Counted from the first letter of the stretch, positions 15,528-25,255 are shown. The stretch is 64,000 bases of DNA from Aquabacterium sp. CECT 9606 (GCF_918741295.1 NZ_CAKKNB010000002.1:930001-994000), one strand, 5' to 3'. Translations and numbers: made by a program. The notes: generated by a model not told the origin, from the letters alone.

Positions 15528-16919
15528 TCAGCGGTGCGAGTTTCGAGGCCATGCAATGATGCGATTCACTTTTCCGTTCCGCCCGCGAGCGCTGGGACGT
15601 TCCGCATGGCAGCAAACCCGGATGCGGCCCAGATTCTGACTTTTGAGATAGCTTTCCAGCACAGATTTCGCACGTCTCAAGGCCTCGTTGACCAGAGGTC
15701 CGCCAAGTTCAGTGTTCAGTTCCAACTCATTGGAGCTGGTTTGGATCAACTGGAAATCGACCAGTTCTTCGATGGTCTCGACCACCGTGCTCAGGGCCAG
15801 TGCAGAGACGGGAGTTCGGCCAGAACGATCCCCCAGGAACAGCACGTCTCCACTGCGCCCTTGAACTTCAATCACGGGCAGCACGGAACCACATTCACAT
15901 GGCATGGATGCGATGGAGACACGGTCGCCCAAATCGTAGCGGATGATCGGTTGAATGTGGTTGGCCAGGTTGGTCAACAAGGTGGTGCAGCCAGCTTGGC
16001 CGATCGGCACAGGTCGATTCATCTCATCGACCGGTTCCAGGATGGCCCAGTCACTGTTGAGATGAAGCCTTTGGTGCGCGCATTCGAAGGCCAAGGACAT
16101 GAACTCAGACGCACCATAGCTGTTGATGACCTCGGCATGGAAGGCCTGGGATATCACGGTACGCATGGCACCGGTCAACGTTTCTCCACCTGTCCATATC
16201 TCTTGTGGGCTGATGTCCAGTTTCCCTTGTGCTTTCTTCTCGGCCAGCATGACAGCCACGCTTGGATAAGTGGCGATGACCCGAGGATTGAACCTCGCCA
16301 ACTCCTGGGCAAGTGCGGGAGGAGGCTGGAGGAAGGAAATGCTTCTCAGCGCGCTCGATAAAAATGGGTTTAAACGCCGCAGCCGCTCTATTGACACAGT
16401 GCTGGCGAAATGGCCATTCGTGGCCCCGATGAACGCGATCCTATCGAACACACCCCATGGATCCAGCATGCGCAATGCAGGGTTCGGGACACGGCGGCGC
16501 GTCGCCTCCAACGCGTCGTAGATGGCCATCGCGGCATCATCCTGGACGAAAACGCCGGGGATGCCTTGGCTGCCCGAGCTCTCCCAAACCAGGAACTTCC
16601 CCCGAAAAGTCGATCCGATGAGACTGGGGTCTGTGACGAATTGGCGCACAGCCGCGATCTCCAGCCGAGGATCGCAAACCCAGTCATTGAAGTTGGCCAT
16701 CAGGTAGGCCTTGTTCATGATTGGCAGATCCTCAAGCCGAATGGAGCTCGCGACCCGCCCGCCCAGAATATGCCGATAAAGAGGCGACTCCTGTGCCGAC
16801 GCCAGAAGTGATGCCAGCCGTTCAGATTGGAGACGTTTCAGCCTCGCATGGCTGGATGCCGTTGCCGACATGGCCTCCCATGTGGCAATTCCGCTCTTCC
16901 AGGGATCGAACGCGTGCAT
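15528..16919 (-). CDS. adenylate-forming enzyme, phenylacetate-CoA ligase (PaaK)-like
   Basis: The 463-residue protein resembles the PaaK/coenzyme F390 synthetase branch of the AMP-binding superfamily. It has the phosphate-loop-like WESSGSQGIPGVF (about residues 113-125, in place of SSGTTG), NSYGASEF as the adenine-site motif, and IIRYDLGDR as the ribose-binding D/R motif. CECGSVLPVIEVQGRSGD resembles the CxCG and G-R-x-x-D elements of the family. The substrate is unknown. It lies 13 bases downstream of a universal stress protein gene on the same strand and is probably cotranscribed with it. Confidence 0.78.
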   Translation of the reverse strand: MHAFDPWKSGIATWEAMSATASSHARLKRLQSERLASLLASAQESPLYRHILGGRVASSIRLEDLPIMNKAYLMANFNDWVCDPRLEIAAVRQFVTDPSLIGSTFRGKFLVWESSGSQGIPGVFVQDDAAMAIYDALEATRRRVPNPALRMLDPWGVFDRIAFIGATNGHFASTVSIERLRRLNPFLSSALRSISFLQPPPALAQELARFNPRVIATYPSVAVMLAEKKAQGKLDISPQEIWTGGETLTGAMRTVISQAFHAEVINSYGASEFMSLAFECAHQRLHLNSDWAILEPVDEMNRPVPIGQAGCTTLLTNLANHIQPIIRYDLGDRVSIASMPCECGSVLPVIEVQGRSGDVLFLGDRSGRTPVSALALSTVVETIEELVDFQLIQTSSNELELNTELGGPLVNEALRRAKSVLESYLKSQNLGRIRVCCHAERPSARGRNGKVNRIIAWPRNSHR

Positions 16920-16932
16920 GCCGATGCCGCCC

Positions 16933-17754
16933 TCAGTGGGCCATCAGCACTGGCAACGACATCTCTTCAAGTACCGTTTTTGTCGCGCCACCAAGCACCC
17001 ACTCGCGCACGCGACTGTGGCCATAGCACCCCATGACCAACAGGTCTACACCCAATTCCGCTGACAAGGAAAGCAGCGATGTCCCTGGGTCCTTGGTGGC
17101 ATGGGACAGGTGAAACTTGGGTGTCAGGTCATGACGTCGGAGGTAATTCTCCAGCTTGATGCTGTCGTTGGGGCCGGAGTCCGTTGGCTCACCAAAAATG
17201 GCCACATGGACTTCCGAGCCTTCAGTGAGCAGGGGCAAGGCAGCGCACAATGCCCTGGCTGATTCGCGACTGGCGTTCCAGGCAATGAGCACGGATTTCA
17301 ATGGCACTTGCATGTGGGCAACGCCTGTCGGCACGATGATCGCGGGCTTGCCGCTGCCCATGATGACCGATGGTATGAAGTCATCGGGCACGTCCCGGTC
17401 TGATGGGATCCTCTGGCCGAGCACCATGAGGTCGGCATAAAGAGCGTTGTCGCCAAATTCATAGGGAGAGTTCAATTCACCCTCCACCCAGTCGACGTTG
17501 CTCATGCTTGCGGCGGCCGCCTGGAAGGACGCCTTTGCGCGCTTGCGCTTTTCGGCATCCTCATCCGACAACACCGCGCATGCAGGGCTCATGCCCTCCA
17601 GAGGGCCCGGATATAGCATGAGCCAAGGGGTGACCGCATACAGTGCCGTGATCCGGGCGGAACAACTTTTGGCGATGTCTTGGGCAAACTTCAACCTTTC
17701 CAGGCTGTGTTCCGAATTGTCGATGTGCAGCAGCAGGTTGCGAGGTGTAAGCAT
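16933..17754 (-). CDS. tandem universal stress protein (UspA family)
   Basis: The 273-residue protein has two UspA-like halves (about 1-145 and 150-273). The second half carries the ATP-binding pattern G-x2-G-x9-G in MGCYGHSRVREWVLGG. The first half has diverged there (LMVLGQRIPSD), so only one site may bind ATP. The ATG at 17754 is chosen because GGAG lies six bases upstream; an ATG at 17760 abuts the ribosome site. The gene is divergent from an Mg2+-type ATPase, with a FixK-type box in the gap. Similar Usp proteins are ANR-controlled in Pseudomonas, which fits. Confidence 0.88.
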   Translation of the reverse strand: MLTPRNLLLHIDNSEHSLERLKFAQDIAKSCSARITALYAVTPWLMLYPGPLEGMSPACAVLSDEDAEKRKRAKASFQAAAASMSNVDWVEGELNSPYEFGDNALYADLMVLGQRIPSDRDVPDDFIPSVIMGSGKPAIIVPTGVAHMQVPLKSVLIAWNASRESARALCAALPLLTEGSEVHVAIFGEPTDSGPNDSIKLENYLRRHDLTPKFHLSHATKDPGTSLLSLSAELGVDLLVMGCYGHSRVREWVLGGATKTVLEEMSLPVLMAH

Positions 17755-17815
17755 GGTCATCTCCAGGAAGATTGCAGGCAGCCATTGACATTAGGGGGAT
17801 CCGCAATATCAGAGC

Positions 17816-17829
17816 TTGCGTTGAATCAA
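17816..17829. promoter_or_regulatory. FixK/FNR-type box in the usp / P-ATPase divergent region
   Basis: TTGCGTTGAATCAA fits TTG(A/C)-N6-(T/G)CAA. It lies 62 bases from the usp start (17754) and 99 bases from the ATPase start (17928), so it could serve either gene or both. Confidence 0.55.
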
Positions 17830-17927
17830 GAACTGAAGTTTTGCCTCGCTGGTTGACCTGGCTCAAGCGCATCCGGCGGCGGCGCCTTTATCTTGGCGCT
17901 GGCCAACTGGTACTTGGACATGAACTC

Positions 17928-20651
17928 ATGATGCTTTGGCTGACACAGTGGTTCATCGGCGCACAGCGGCGAAGCCAAACGTTGCGCCATTTCAGGCGGC
18001 ATGGCTCCCTGAAGACCTTGTCGTCTCGATCTCCAGATCCTCGTACCAAGGGCGATCTGCCAGCAGATCTGGCTTTGGTGGCGGCCATGGACGTGTCCGA
18101 CGTGCTTCTGCACCTTGGATCGGACAGGAGGGGGCTTGATGTTTCGCAGGCCGCATCCAGGCTTGCCCGCGATGGGCCGAATGAGATCGATCATGAGAAG
18201 CCGATGTCCGGCTGCTTGCATCTCTGGCGTTGTTATAAGAATCCATTCAATCTGCTGTTGACCTCACTGGCAGCGCTTTCATACCTGGGCCGAGACGCCA
18301 GATCGACCGCCGTGATCTGCCTGATGGTGGCTTTGAGCACGGGCATCCGGTTCGTCCAGGAGCGGCGGTCCAGCAAGGCAGCGGACGCATTGAAAGAGCT
18401 GGTGAGAAACACGGCGACCGTGGTGCGTCCCGGCATGGCCGCTTCCGAGGGGGGCGCCACTGCTGGACAAATGGAGGTGCCGACACGCTCCTTGGTGCAG
18501 GGCGATGTGCTGGCCCTTTCCGCCGGAGACATGGTGCCTGCCGATTGTCGGATTCTTGACGCCAAGGAACTGTTCGTGGCTCAGTCCGCGATGACCGGAG
18601 AATCACTGCCGATCGAGAAGTTCTCGCAATCCGAGTTGCCCGGAGCCGGTCTTGACCATGGCAATCTGCTGTTCATGGGCACAAGCGTGGTATCGGGCTC
18701 GGCGAAAGCGGTGGTGGTGACCACGGGGCCCCGAACCTACTTCGGGAAGGTGGCCGCCAGAGCAACGGCGACTGAAAGCAGTCCCAGTTCATTCCAGACA
18801 GGTGTCAATGAGGTGAGCTGGCTTCTGATCAGGTTTGCCATGGTGATGGTGCCGATCGTGTTGCTCATCAACGGGCTGACCAAAGGCAATTGGCTGGAAG
18901 CGGTGCTGTTCGCGCTGTCGGTGGCGGTGGGGATGACGCCGGAAATGCTGCCCATGATCGTGACGACCACGTTGGCCAAAGGGGCGGTATTTCTGTCAAG
19001 GAAGAAGGTCATCGTCAAACGCCTGGACGCGATCCAGACCTTGGGAGCCATGGATGTGCTTTGTACTGACAAGACGGGCACCTTGACCCAAGACAGGATT
19101 GTTCTGGAACGCTGCATCGATCCCAGAGGGCAGCCCTCCGCCGATGTTCTGAACCTCGCCTTTTTGAACAGTCATTATCAAACCGGGCTGAAAAATTTGA
19201 TTGACCGGGCGATCCTGTCGCACATCGAACTACAAGCAGAGTTGCAGCTGGAGCAGGAATACCAGAAAGTGGACGAGATCCCTTTCGATTTCGAGCGAAG
19301 GCGAATGTCGGTGGTGGTGGCCAAACGGGGGGGGCATCACTGGCTGATCTGCAAAGGTGCTTTGGAAGAGGTGCTGGCGGTTTGCACGGGTGTCCGTGGG
19401 CAATCTGGATCGGATGTGCCATTAGAGGCTGACCTTCTGGAGGAGGTCCAGTCTCTGACCCAAAGGCTCAATCAGGAAGGGCTGCGCGTCGTGGCTGTGG
19501 CGATGAAAGCACTCCCCCCACTCAAAAGCACCTACACCGCTCAGGACGAGTCGTCACTCGTCCTGATGGGTTTCATCACATTTCTGGACCCCCCCAAGGA
19601 GTCGGCTGCTCCTGCGCTTCTGGCGTTGGCGGCACATGGTATCGACGTCAAGGTTCTGACGGGGGACAGTCCACTGGTTGCCAAACAAGTTTGTGCCCAG
19701 GTTGGGTTGTCCTTGCGGCCAAGCCTGCTTGGCACCGCCATTGACGGCATGAGCAACGCTGACCTGGCTGCGGCTGTGAAGCAGCACCAGGTGTTTGCCA
19801 AATTGTCACCCTTGCACAAGGAGCGCATTGTCAGGGCGCTGTGCGCCAATGGTCACGTGGTGGGCTATCTGGGTGACGGCATCAATGACGCGCCAGCTCT
19901 GCACGCTGCAGACATTGGGATCTCGGTGGATTCGGCCGTGGACATTGCCAAGGAGGCTGCGGACATCATTCTTCTCGAGAAGAGCCTCATGGTGCTGGTC
20001 GAGGGGGTGAGCGAGGGCCGGAAGACCTTTTCAAACATGCTCAAGTACATACGTCTGACCGCGAGTTCGAACTTTGGCAATGTCCTGTCCGTGTTGGCGG
20101 CCAGCGCATTCTTGCCTTTCCTGCCCATGCTGCCATTGCAACTGCTGGTGCAGAACCTCTTGTATGACTTTGCGCAGACAGGTATCCCATTTGACAATGT
20201 GGACGAGGAAATGATGAGGGTGCCGCTCAGGTGGGATCCTCGCGACATCGGTCGCTTCATGTGCTTCTTCGGGCCCATCAGTTCGCTGTTCGACATCATT
20301 GCATTTGCCACCTTGTGGTGGTTCTTGGGGGCAAACAACCTGGAGAGGGCGCATCTTTTCCAGTCAGGATGGTTTGTCGTGGGCTTGCTGACTCAGACAC
20401 TGGTTGTGCACATGATTCGAACGCCAAGGCTGCCATTCATTGAAAGCCGGGCAGCACCATTCCTGATGGTCACGACGCTGTCCATCATGGTCTTGGGTGT
20501 GTGGATACCAATGGGGCCATGGGCGGCCTATTTCCAGATGGAGGCCCTGCCGCCAGCCTACTTTCCTTGTCTTTTGCTCATTCTGAGCGGCTATTGCGTC
20601 GTGACGACGCTGGCCAAGCGCTTGTACCTCTCTCGATTCAGATGGCAGTGA
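17928..20651 (+). CDS. mgtA: P-type ATPase, Mg2+-transporting (MgtA-like)
   Basis: The product (907 residues) is a P3B-type ATPase close in order to MgtA. It has an N-terminal cytoplasmic extension, CYKNPFNLLLTSLAALSY at the first membrane segment, ERRSSKAADALKELV, the actuator motif MTGESLPIEK, the phosphorylation site DKTGTLT, KGALEEVLAVC in the nucleotide domain and GDGINDAPAL at the hinge. A C-terminal membrane bundle follows. Such pumps import Mg2+ at the inner membrane. The open frame extends upstream to a TTG at 17772, but tandem ATGs at 17928/17931 give the usual MgtA length. No mgtA leader was recognised. The gene is convergent with the next gene after only 10 bases. Confidence 0.88.
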   Translation: MMLWLTQWFIGAQRRSQTLRHFRRHGSLKTLSSRSPDPRTKGDLPADLALVAAMDVSDVLLHLGSDRRGLDVSQAASRLARDGPNEIDHEKPMSGCLHLWRCYKNPFNLLLTSLAALSYLGRDARSTAVICLMVALSTGIRFVQERRSSKAADALKELVRNTATVVRPGMAASEGGATAGQMEVPTRSLVQGDVLALSAGDMVPADCRILDAKELFVAQSAMTGESLPIEKFSQSELPGAGLDHGNLLFMGTSVVSGSAKAVVVTTGPRTYFGKVAARATATESSPSSFQTGVNEVSWLLIRFAMVMVPIVLLINGLTKGNWLEAVLFALSVAVGMTPEMLPMIVTTTLAKGAVFLSRKKVIVKRLDAIQTLGAMDVLCTDKTGTLTQDRIVLERCIDPRGQPSADVLNLAFLNSHYQTGLKNLIDRAILSHIELQAELQLEQEYQKVDEIPFDFERRRMSVVVAKRGGHHWLICKGALEEVLAVCTGVRGQSGSDVPLEADLLEEVQSLTQRLNQEGLRVVAVAMKALPPLKSTYTAQDESSLVLMGFITFLDPPKESAAPALLALAAHGIDVKVLTGDSPLVAKQVCAQVGLSLRPSLLGTAIDGMSNADLAAAVKQHQVFAKLSPLHKERIVRALCANGHVVGYLGDGINDAPALHAADIGISVDSAVDIAKEAADIILLEKSLMVLVEGVSEGRKTFSNMLKYIRLTASSNFGNVLSVLAASAFLPFLPMLPLQLLVQNLLYDFAQTGIPFDNVDEEMMRVPLRWDPRDIGRFMCFFGPISSLFDIIAFATLWWFLGANNLERAHLFQSGWFVVGLLTQTLVVHMIRTPRLPFIESRAAPFLMVTTLSIMVLGVWIPMGPWAAYFQMEALPPAYFPCLLLILSGYCVVTTLAKRLYLSRFRWQ

Positions 20652-20661
20652 CCGGTTGGCT

Positions 20662-22986
20662 TCAGTACAGCAGGTAGCGCTTTCGGCGTTCGATGAAACC
20701 GCTCAGATCTTGCTGCCAGCGGAGTGCGACATCGTGGGCCGACAGGCCATTCCTCAACCCTTCCGATGTGGACCGTGATGCAAGGATGGCCTCGGTCTTC
20801 TCAATGGCAAAAGTGACCGGCCATTGCTCATGCAAAGCTTGAACGAGTGCAGCACCCAGCAACGGGGCGTCCAATTGGTCCCGATCCGTGATTGATATTT
20901 CAACGCCATGGCACCTTTGGCCTCGGTAGGGCTGCGAGCTTGGGATGAAGTCGATGGGTTTGATGGCCACACCTTTGACGTCTGTGCTTTGCAGGGATCG
21001 AGTCAAGTCCGATGCCTTGATCCATGGCGCGCCGACCAACTCAAACGGGCGGTCGGTGCCCCTGCCGACGCTGACATTTGCGCCTTCAACCCACGCTGTG
21101 CCCGGGTAGAGCAGGGCGGTGTTGGGCGTGCGGATGTTTGGAGATGGAGGAACCCAATCAAGCCCGGTTTGCTCAAACGACATGCTGCGCTCATAGCCCA
21201 ACATCGCGATCACGTGCAGGTCAACCCAAAGTTGTCGTCGTTCAAGAATATCTTGCTGGTAGAGCAACGCCAATTCACCCATGGTCATGCCATGCTGGAT
21301 GGGCAGGCTGGCGAACCCGGTGAACGATCTTCTGTTTTCGTCCATCACCGGCCCGGCCACCCTGTCCGCACGTATGGGGTTTGGCCTGTCGAGAACCACC
21401 ACGCGCAAGTGCTGTTCCGCGGCAGCTTCCATGGCCAGCCCGAGGGTCGATTCATAGGTGAAATATCGCGTGCCAGCATCTTGAAGATCGATGACCAAAG
21501 TGTCGATGTCTTTCAATGAGTTGGCGTCGGGCCGGGTGGCCGCACCGTAGAGGCTGATGAGGGGCAGCCCACTCAATGGTTCAACCCCCGAGGGCACCTG
21601 GCCCTCGGCGTCGCCATTCAAGCCATGTTCTGGGCTGAAGACCTTGACCAGCGTCAGGTTCGGGGCCCAGCGCAGCCGGTCCAGCGTGCGCCATCCTTGA
21701 GCGTCGATGGCGGCCAGGTGCGTGATCAACCCGACTCGGCGCCCAGCCAATGCGGCGTAGCCTTGGGCGCGGAGGACGTCCATGCCGGTCGATACCCGGG
21801 GAGCTTCCTTGGTGACCAGCTTATCCGTGAACATCGGGGCCCTGAGGCTGGACAACAAGGCCAGCACCTGCCTTCTGAGGGGGCGAACGTCGCCTTTGCC
21901 ATCAGGATGAACACGGTTGCTCAACAGCACGAGGAATTGGCCCTGGACCAGGTCGATCCAGATGCCGGTGCCTGTGTAACCCGTGTGGCCGATCATGCCC
22001 ACGGGCGGGAGGTCGTCCCGGTTTGCAACCATGGGTGCGAACAGCTGCCATCCCAAACCGCGGCTTTCACTCGATGCGGCGGGGCTTTGAGGCGCCTGCA
22101 TGGAGTCGACCGACGAAGTCTTGAGGATCGGCTCTTGTCGCAAAATAGCCTGAGCGAATCGCGCAAGGTCATCTGCCGTTCCGAAGAGGCCTGCATGGCC
22201 TGCCACGCCCCGCATGCGGCGAGCAGTGGGATCGTGAACAACCCCTTGCAGCATCTTTCCTTTGCTGGCCTCTGTCGGCGCGATCCGCCAGCGCATCCGC
22301 TTTGGCGGCCTGAACCCCGTGTCGTGCATTTGCAAAGGAGTCAGGATATGGCGCTGAACATAAATATCCAGTGGCAGCCCGGAGACCCGCTGTACCAGTT
22401 CGCCAAGGATGATGAAGTTGATGTCGCTGTAGACGGTCTGCGTGCCTGGCCGGGCTACCGGTGTCTCACGTACCACTCGACGCAGTCCTTCCGCATGGCC
22501 CTGCCAGTCTTCTTTCAGATCCATGTCGGCGCGCAATCCTGAGCGGTGTGACAACAACTGCCGGACCGTGATGGACGCCTTTCCGTTCAGCCCAAACTCC
22601 GGCCAATAAAGCATGGCGGGCGCGTCCAATTGCAGGCGACCCTGTTCTGCCAGCTGAAGAATCGACGTGGTGGTGGCCACGACCTTGGTCAAAGAGGCAA
22701 GGTCAAAAATGGTGTCTACCGTCATGGGCCTGCGTTCAGGGACGAGCGTTCGCGCGCCCCACGCATGCCGCACCCAGATGTGGCGGGCATCACCGAAGAT
22801 GAGCACGGCGCCTGGCAACTGCCGGGCGGCGATCTGGGCTTTGACCTGCGCGTCCAGGGCAGTCCATTCCGGGCGATCCGCCTCGGAACCTTGGGCCAAA
22901 GATGGCCCGGCCATCGCCAGCATCAAGGACGTCAACGACGCCAGAAAAAGGCGCCGGATGGGATTTGACAGGGAAAGCTGCTTCAT
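20662..22986 (-). CDS. serine hydrolase (beta-lactamase class C fold) fused to NamZ/DUF1343
   Basis: This 774-residue secreted protein has a signal peptide (about 1-32, ending SLAQ). A class C beta-lactamase-type domain (about 40-370) shows the catalytic SLTK (S97/K100 region), YSDI as the Tyr motif and HTGYTG as the third motif. A DUF1343 domain (about 395-774) shows GLITH, FSPEHG and DLQDAGTRYFTY. DUF1343 includes NamZ, an exo-beta-N-acetylmuramidase of cell-wall recycling. The fusion suggests a periplasmic enzyme trimming both peptide and glycan parts of muropeptides. Its start overlaps the preceding gene's stop (ATGA). It is the last gene of a three-gene cell-wall or polysaccharide operon. 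Confidence 0.85.
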   Translation of the reverse strand: MKQLSLSNPIRRLFLASLTSLMLAMAGPSLAQGSEADRPEWTALDAQVKAQIAARQLPGAVLIFGDARHIWVRHAWGARTLVPERRPMTVDTIFDLASLTKVVATTTSILQLAEQGRLQLDAPAMLYWPEFGLNGKASITVRQLLSHRSGLRADMDLKEDWQGHAEGLRRVVRETPVARPGTQTVYSDINFIILGELVQRVSGLPLDIYVQRHILTPLQMHDTGFRPPKRMRWRIAPTEASKGKMLQGVVHDPTARRMRGVAGHAGLFGTADDLARFAQAILRQEPILKTSSVDSMQAPQSPAASSESRGLGWQLFAPMVANRDDLPPVGMIGHTGYTGTGIWIDLVQGQFLVLLSNRVHPDGKGDVRPLRRQVLALLSSLRAPMFTDKLVTKEAPRVSTGMDVLRAQGYAALAGRRVGLITHLAAIDAQGWRTLDRLRWAPNLTLVKVFSPEHGLNGDAEGQVPSGVEPLSGLPLISLYGAATRPDANSLKDIDTLVIDLQDAGTRYFTYESTLGLAMEAAAEQHLRVVVLDRPNPIRADRVAGPVMDENRRSFTGFASLPIQHGMTMGELALLYQQDILERRQLWVDLHVIAMLGYERSMSFEQTGLDWVPPSPNIRTPNTALLYPGTAWVEGANVSVGRGTDRPFELVGAPWIKASDLTRSLQSTDVKGVAIKPIDFIPSSQPYRGQRCHGVEISITDRDQLDAPLLGAALVQALHEQWPVTFAIEKTEAILASRSTSEGLRNGLSAHDVALRWQQDLSGFIERRKRYLLY

Positions 22987-24209
22987 GGCTCCGACAGGCC
23001 GTCACTGCTGTAACGGTTACGCGCATTCCAAAGCATCCAGCCATCTGTACCCAGCGCTTCCGCCGCCTGGATCTGTTGCCTGATCTGCTCGGCACCAAAG
23101 ACGCGCTTGTCGAATGCATAGTCGCGGAAGGCCTGAAGCCAGGGACGGACCCTGACCCCATCGACGCCAGTGCGTTCCAAGGCGCGGAGCAGGCTGTGGT
23201 TCACCACTTCAAAGGGAGCAGCGGCCGCGTCAGGGTGGCCTGGGATTCCCCAGGTGAAGCCAGAGGGGTACAGCATGGGTGAAAGGTAATCGACACGCGC
23301 GATGATGGCTTCCAATTGCTGGCCGATGTCGGTGTCGTTGGTGTTCCACAGCACATAGCCAAAGACATCCGCCGAGATGAACACGTTGTGGCGCTGAAGT
23401 TGCCGTCTTGCCTGATCCAGGAAAGCGTTGATTGCATTCACGCGCGCCTCGGCAGTGTTGGGCTTGGAGAACTTCAAGCCTCGGGCATCCGGGAAGCGAA
23501 GGTAGTCGAACTGGATTTCATCGAATCCCATGTCGGCAGCTTTTTCTGCCAGACCCAGGCTGTGGCTCCAGGCCGATGTCTGGAACGGATCAATCCATCC
23601 CAGTCCCTCCTTGTCCCGCCAGGTTTTGCCAGAAGGGGCTTTCACAGACCATTCAGGGTGACGTGTCGACAGAGGCTCATCTTTGAAGACGACGACCCTC
23701 CCGATCAGGTAAATGCCCTTCGCCTTCAAACCCTGGATCAGCTTTCGCATGTTGGCGTTTGCAGCCGTGTCATTCGCATCGGATGCTTGTGTTTGAAAAA
23801 GTTCCTGTCCCCGGTCACCCTTCACGTCAATGACCAGTGCATTCAATTCGGTTTGGTCGATCAGTGCCAGAGCGTCTTCCCGAAGCTCCCGACTACAGAT
23901 GCCATAGGTGGAGAGGTAAATCGCCCTTGGCCGGATCGGCTTGAGTGACATGACGACCTCGTCAACTCCGGCGTGCAAATTCACTTCGGTACGCTGGTAG
24001 CCATGCGCTCGAGCGCGAAGGCGCAAGGGTTGGAAATCGGCAATGCTGAAGGTGCCCGAGGGCGTGACGGGAAGCACCAGGTCATTGGCCATCAGGACGA
24101 CATCCTTCAAAGTCTTCCCCGTCGATTGGTCAATGACCATGATGTCGACGGCGACAGCTGGAAGGCTCAACATCCAAAGTATCAGAGCGGACAGCAATCT
24201 AGACTGCAT
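22983..24209 (-). CDS. putative glycoside hydrolase (DUF4015-like), exported
   Basis: The 408-residue protein has a signal peptide (about 1-20), a small beta domain (about 22-95), then a TIM-barrel-like domain that starts RAIYLSTYGICS and contains NALVIDVKGDRG, YLIGRVVVFKDE, GWIDPF, GFDEIQFDYLRFP and ISADVFGYVLWN. This matches the putative glycosyl-hydrolase family pfam13200 (DUF4015). The substrate is not established. The ATG at 24209 is preferred over GTG 24215. It sits 14 bases after the deacetylase gene and overlaps the NamZ fusion by four bases, so the three are probably one operon acting on cell wall or extracellular glycan. Confidence 0.8.
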   Translation of the reverse strand: MQSRLLSALILWMLSLPAVAVDIMVIDQSTGKTLKDVVLMANDLVLPVTPSGTFSIADFQPLRLRARAHGYQRTEVNLHAGVDEVVMSLKPIRPRAIYLSTYGICSRELREDALALIDQTELNALVIDVKGDRGQELFQTQASDANDTAANANMRKLIQGLKAKGIYLIGRVVVFKDEPLSTRHPEWSVKAPSGKTWRDKEGLGWIDPFQTSAWSHSLGLAEKAADMGFDEIQFDYLRFPDARGLKFSKPNTAEARVNAINAFLDQARRQLQRHNVFISADVFGYVLWNTNDTDIGQQLEAIIARVDYLSPMLYPSGFTWGIPGHPDAAAAPFEVVNHSLLRALERTGVDGVRVRPWLQAFRDYAFDKRVFGAEQIRQQIQAAEALGTDGWMLWNARNRYSSDGLSEP

Positions 24210-24223
24210 GTTCACTCGGGCGC

Positions 24224-25024
24224 CTACCCATTGAGAATCGAGGTGAGAAGAGCCTCAAGACGTTGCTCAGAGAAGCTGTCCACCATGAGATAGCGTGGCT
24301 CGGCATAAAGCGCGTCATTGGCCGTGGTCGGCCGGTTGCCCAGGGCGTAAGCCGCTTGGTAGCCGCATTCGGCCGCTTGTCCCATCAAGTCACCATCGCA
24401 GAGGCCAAAGGGCCAAGCCAGCAGTGAAACGGGCTGACCGCACCGCTGCTGTAGCTCATCCTTTGACCAAGTCAGTTGCTTTGTCACGAACTGACGGTAG
24501 TTGGCGAGACTCATGTGGCCTTGCTCCCGGATCAGGTTCGGATGCCAGTAAGTGTGTGACCCCAACGCATATTGCCTCGATCGCGTCATTTCATGAACTT
24601 GTGCCCAAGTCATCGCATACCTGGCGTTGGATATCGCCGATGGATAGATGAACAATGTCATCTTCCAGCCATGCGAGGCCAGGATGGGCGCCATCACTTC
24701 GAATTGAGAGCGGTGCCCGTCATCGGCTGTCAAGATGACGGAGCGTTCGGGAATCGCAGTCCCCTTGCCGCATCGAAAGTCCACCCAGTCTTGCAGAGGG
24801 ATGACATTGCATTTCAAACGCTCAATCAAGCGGAGGTGAGCCCTGAACAGCGAAGTCCTCACGGTCATGCTGTCCGTTGCTGTGTTGGAAAAACGGTGAT
24901 AGGTCAATATCGGCAAGCGCTTGACGGCGGAATCCGCCTGTGGCGACCAAGCATGGACCATGGGCGTGAGGCCCGCAGAAGCGATGCTCAGGGCCGCGTG
25001 CCTTCGGCTGATGAATCCCTTCAT
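24224..25024 (-). CDS. polysaccharide deacetylase family protein
   Basis: The 266-residue protein starts with a signal-like segment bearing RRHAALSIASAG and has a NodB-type domain. The metal-site motifs are TADDG (normally T-F-D-D-G) and HTYWHP (H-x3-H), with LTYHRF at the domain start and WPFG near the C-terminus. Family members remove acetyl groups from chitin, poly-N-acetylglucosamine or peptidoglycan. It is the first gene of a leftward three-gene operon with the DUF4015-like hydrolase and the NamZ fusion. The nearest FixK-type box (25165) is 141 bases upstream and may instead serve the divergent sensor kinase. Confidence 0.85.
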   Translation of the reverse strand: MKGFISRRHAALSIASAGLTPMVHAWSPQADSAVKRLPILTYHRFSNTATDSMTVRTSLFRAHLRLIERLKCNVIPLQDWVDFRCGKGTAIPERSVILTADDGHRSQFEVMAPILASHGWKMTLFIYPSAISNARYAMTWAQVHEMTRSRQYALGSHTYWHPNLIREQGHMSLANYRQFVTKQLTWSKDELQQRCGQPVSLLAWPFGLCDGDLMGQAAECGYQAAYALGNRPTTANDALYAEPRYLMVDSFSEQRLEALLTSILNG

Positions 25025-25164
25025 CGGGGCTGGCGTCGGAAGGGGACAAGAATGCGTTGGTACATGGCATATCCGTCGAGGTGCTTGAGTGCCATCAATG
25101 AAAGCAGGAGCGCTGCCGCGCCTGTTCGCGCCATCTCACATTACAGAAGCTCGATGCCAAGACC

Positions 25165-25178
25165 TTGCGCTGGATCAA
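25165..25178 (+). promoter_or_regulatory. FixK/FNR-type box upstream of the GAF-PAS kinase
   Basis: TTGCGCTGGATCAA fits TTG(A/C)-N6-(T/G)CAA. It ends 77 bases before the kinase start at 25256 and is the only signal I recognise in this 231-base divergent gap. Confidence 0.55.
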
Positions 25179-25255
25179 ATGATGAGCTTCCGACTTGGCA
25201 AAGATGCTAGGTGTGAGGGGAACTCACTCAACGTTTAGCACGTCAGGAACGCAGG

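Noticed and set aside
20662..22986. Reading the fusion as a classical beta-lactamase resistance gene
   Set aside because: It has the serine-hydrolase fold but is fused to a NamZ-type domain within a cell-wall operon, so a peptidoglycan role is more likely than antibiotic resistance.
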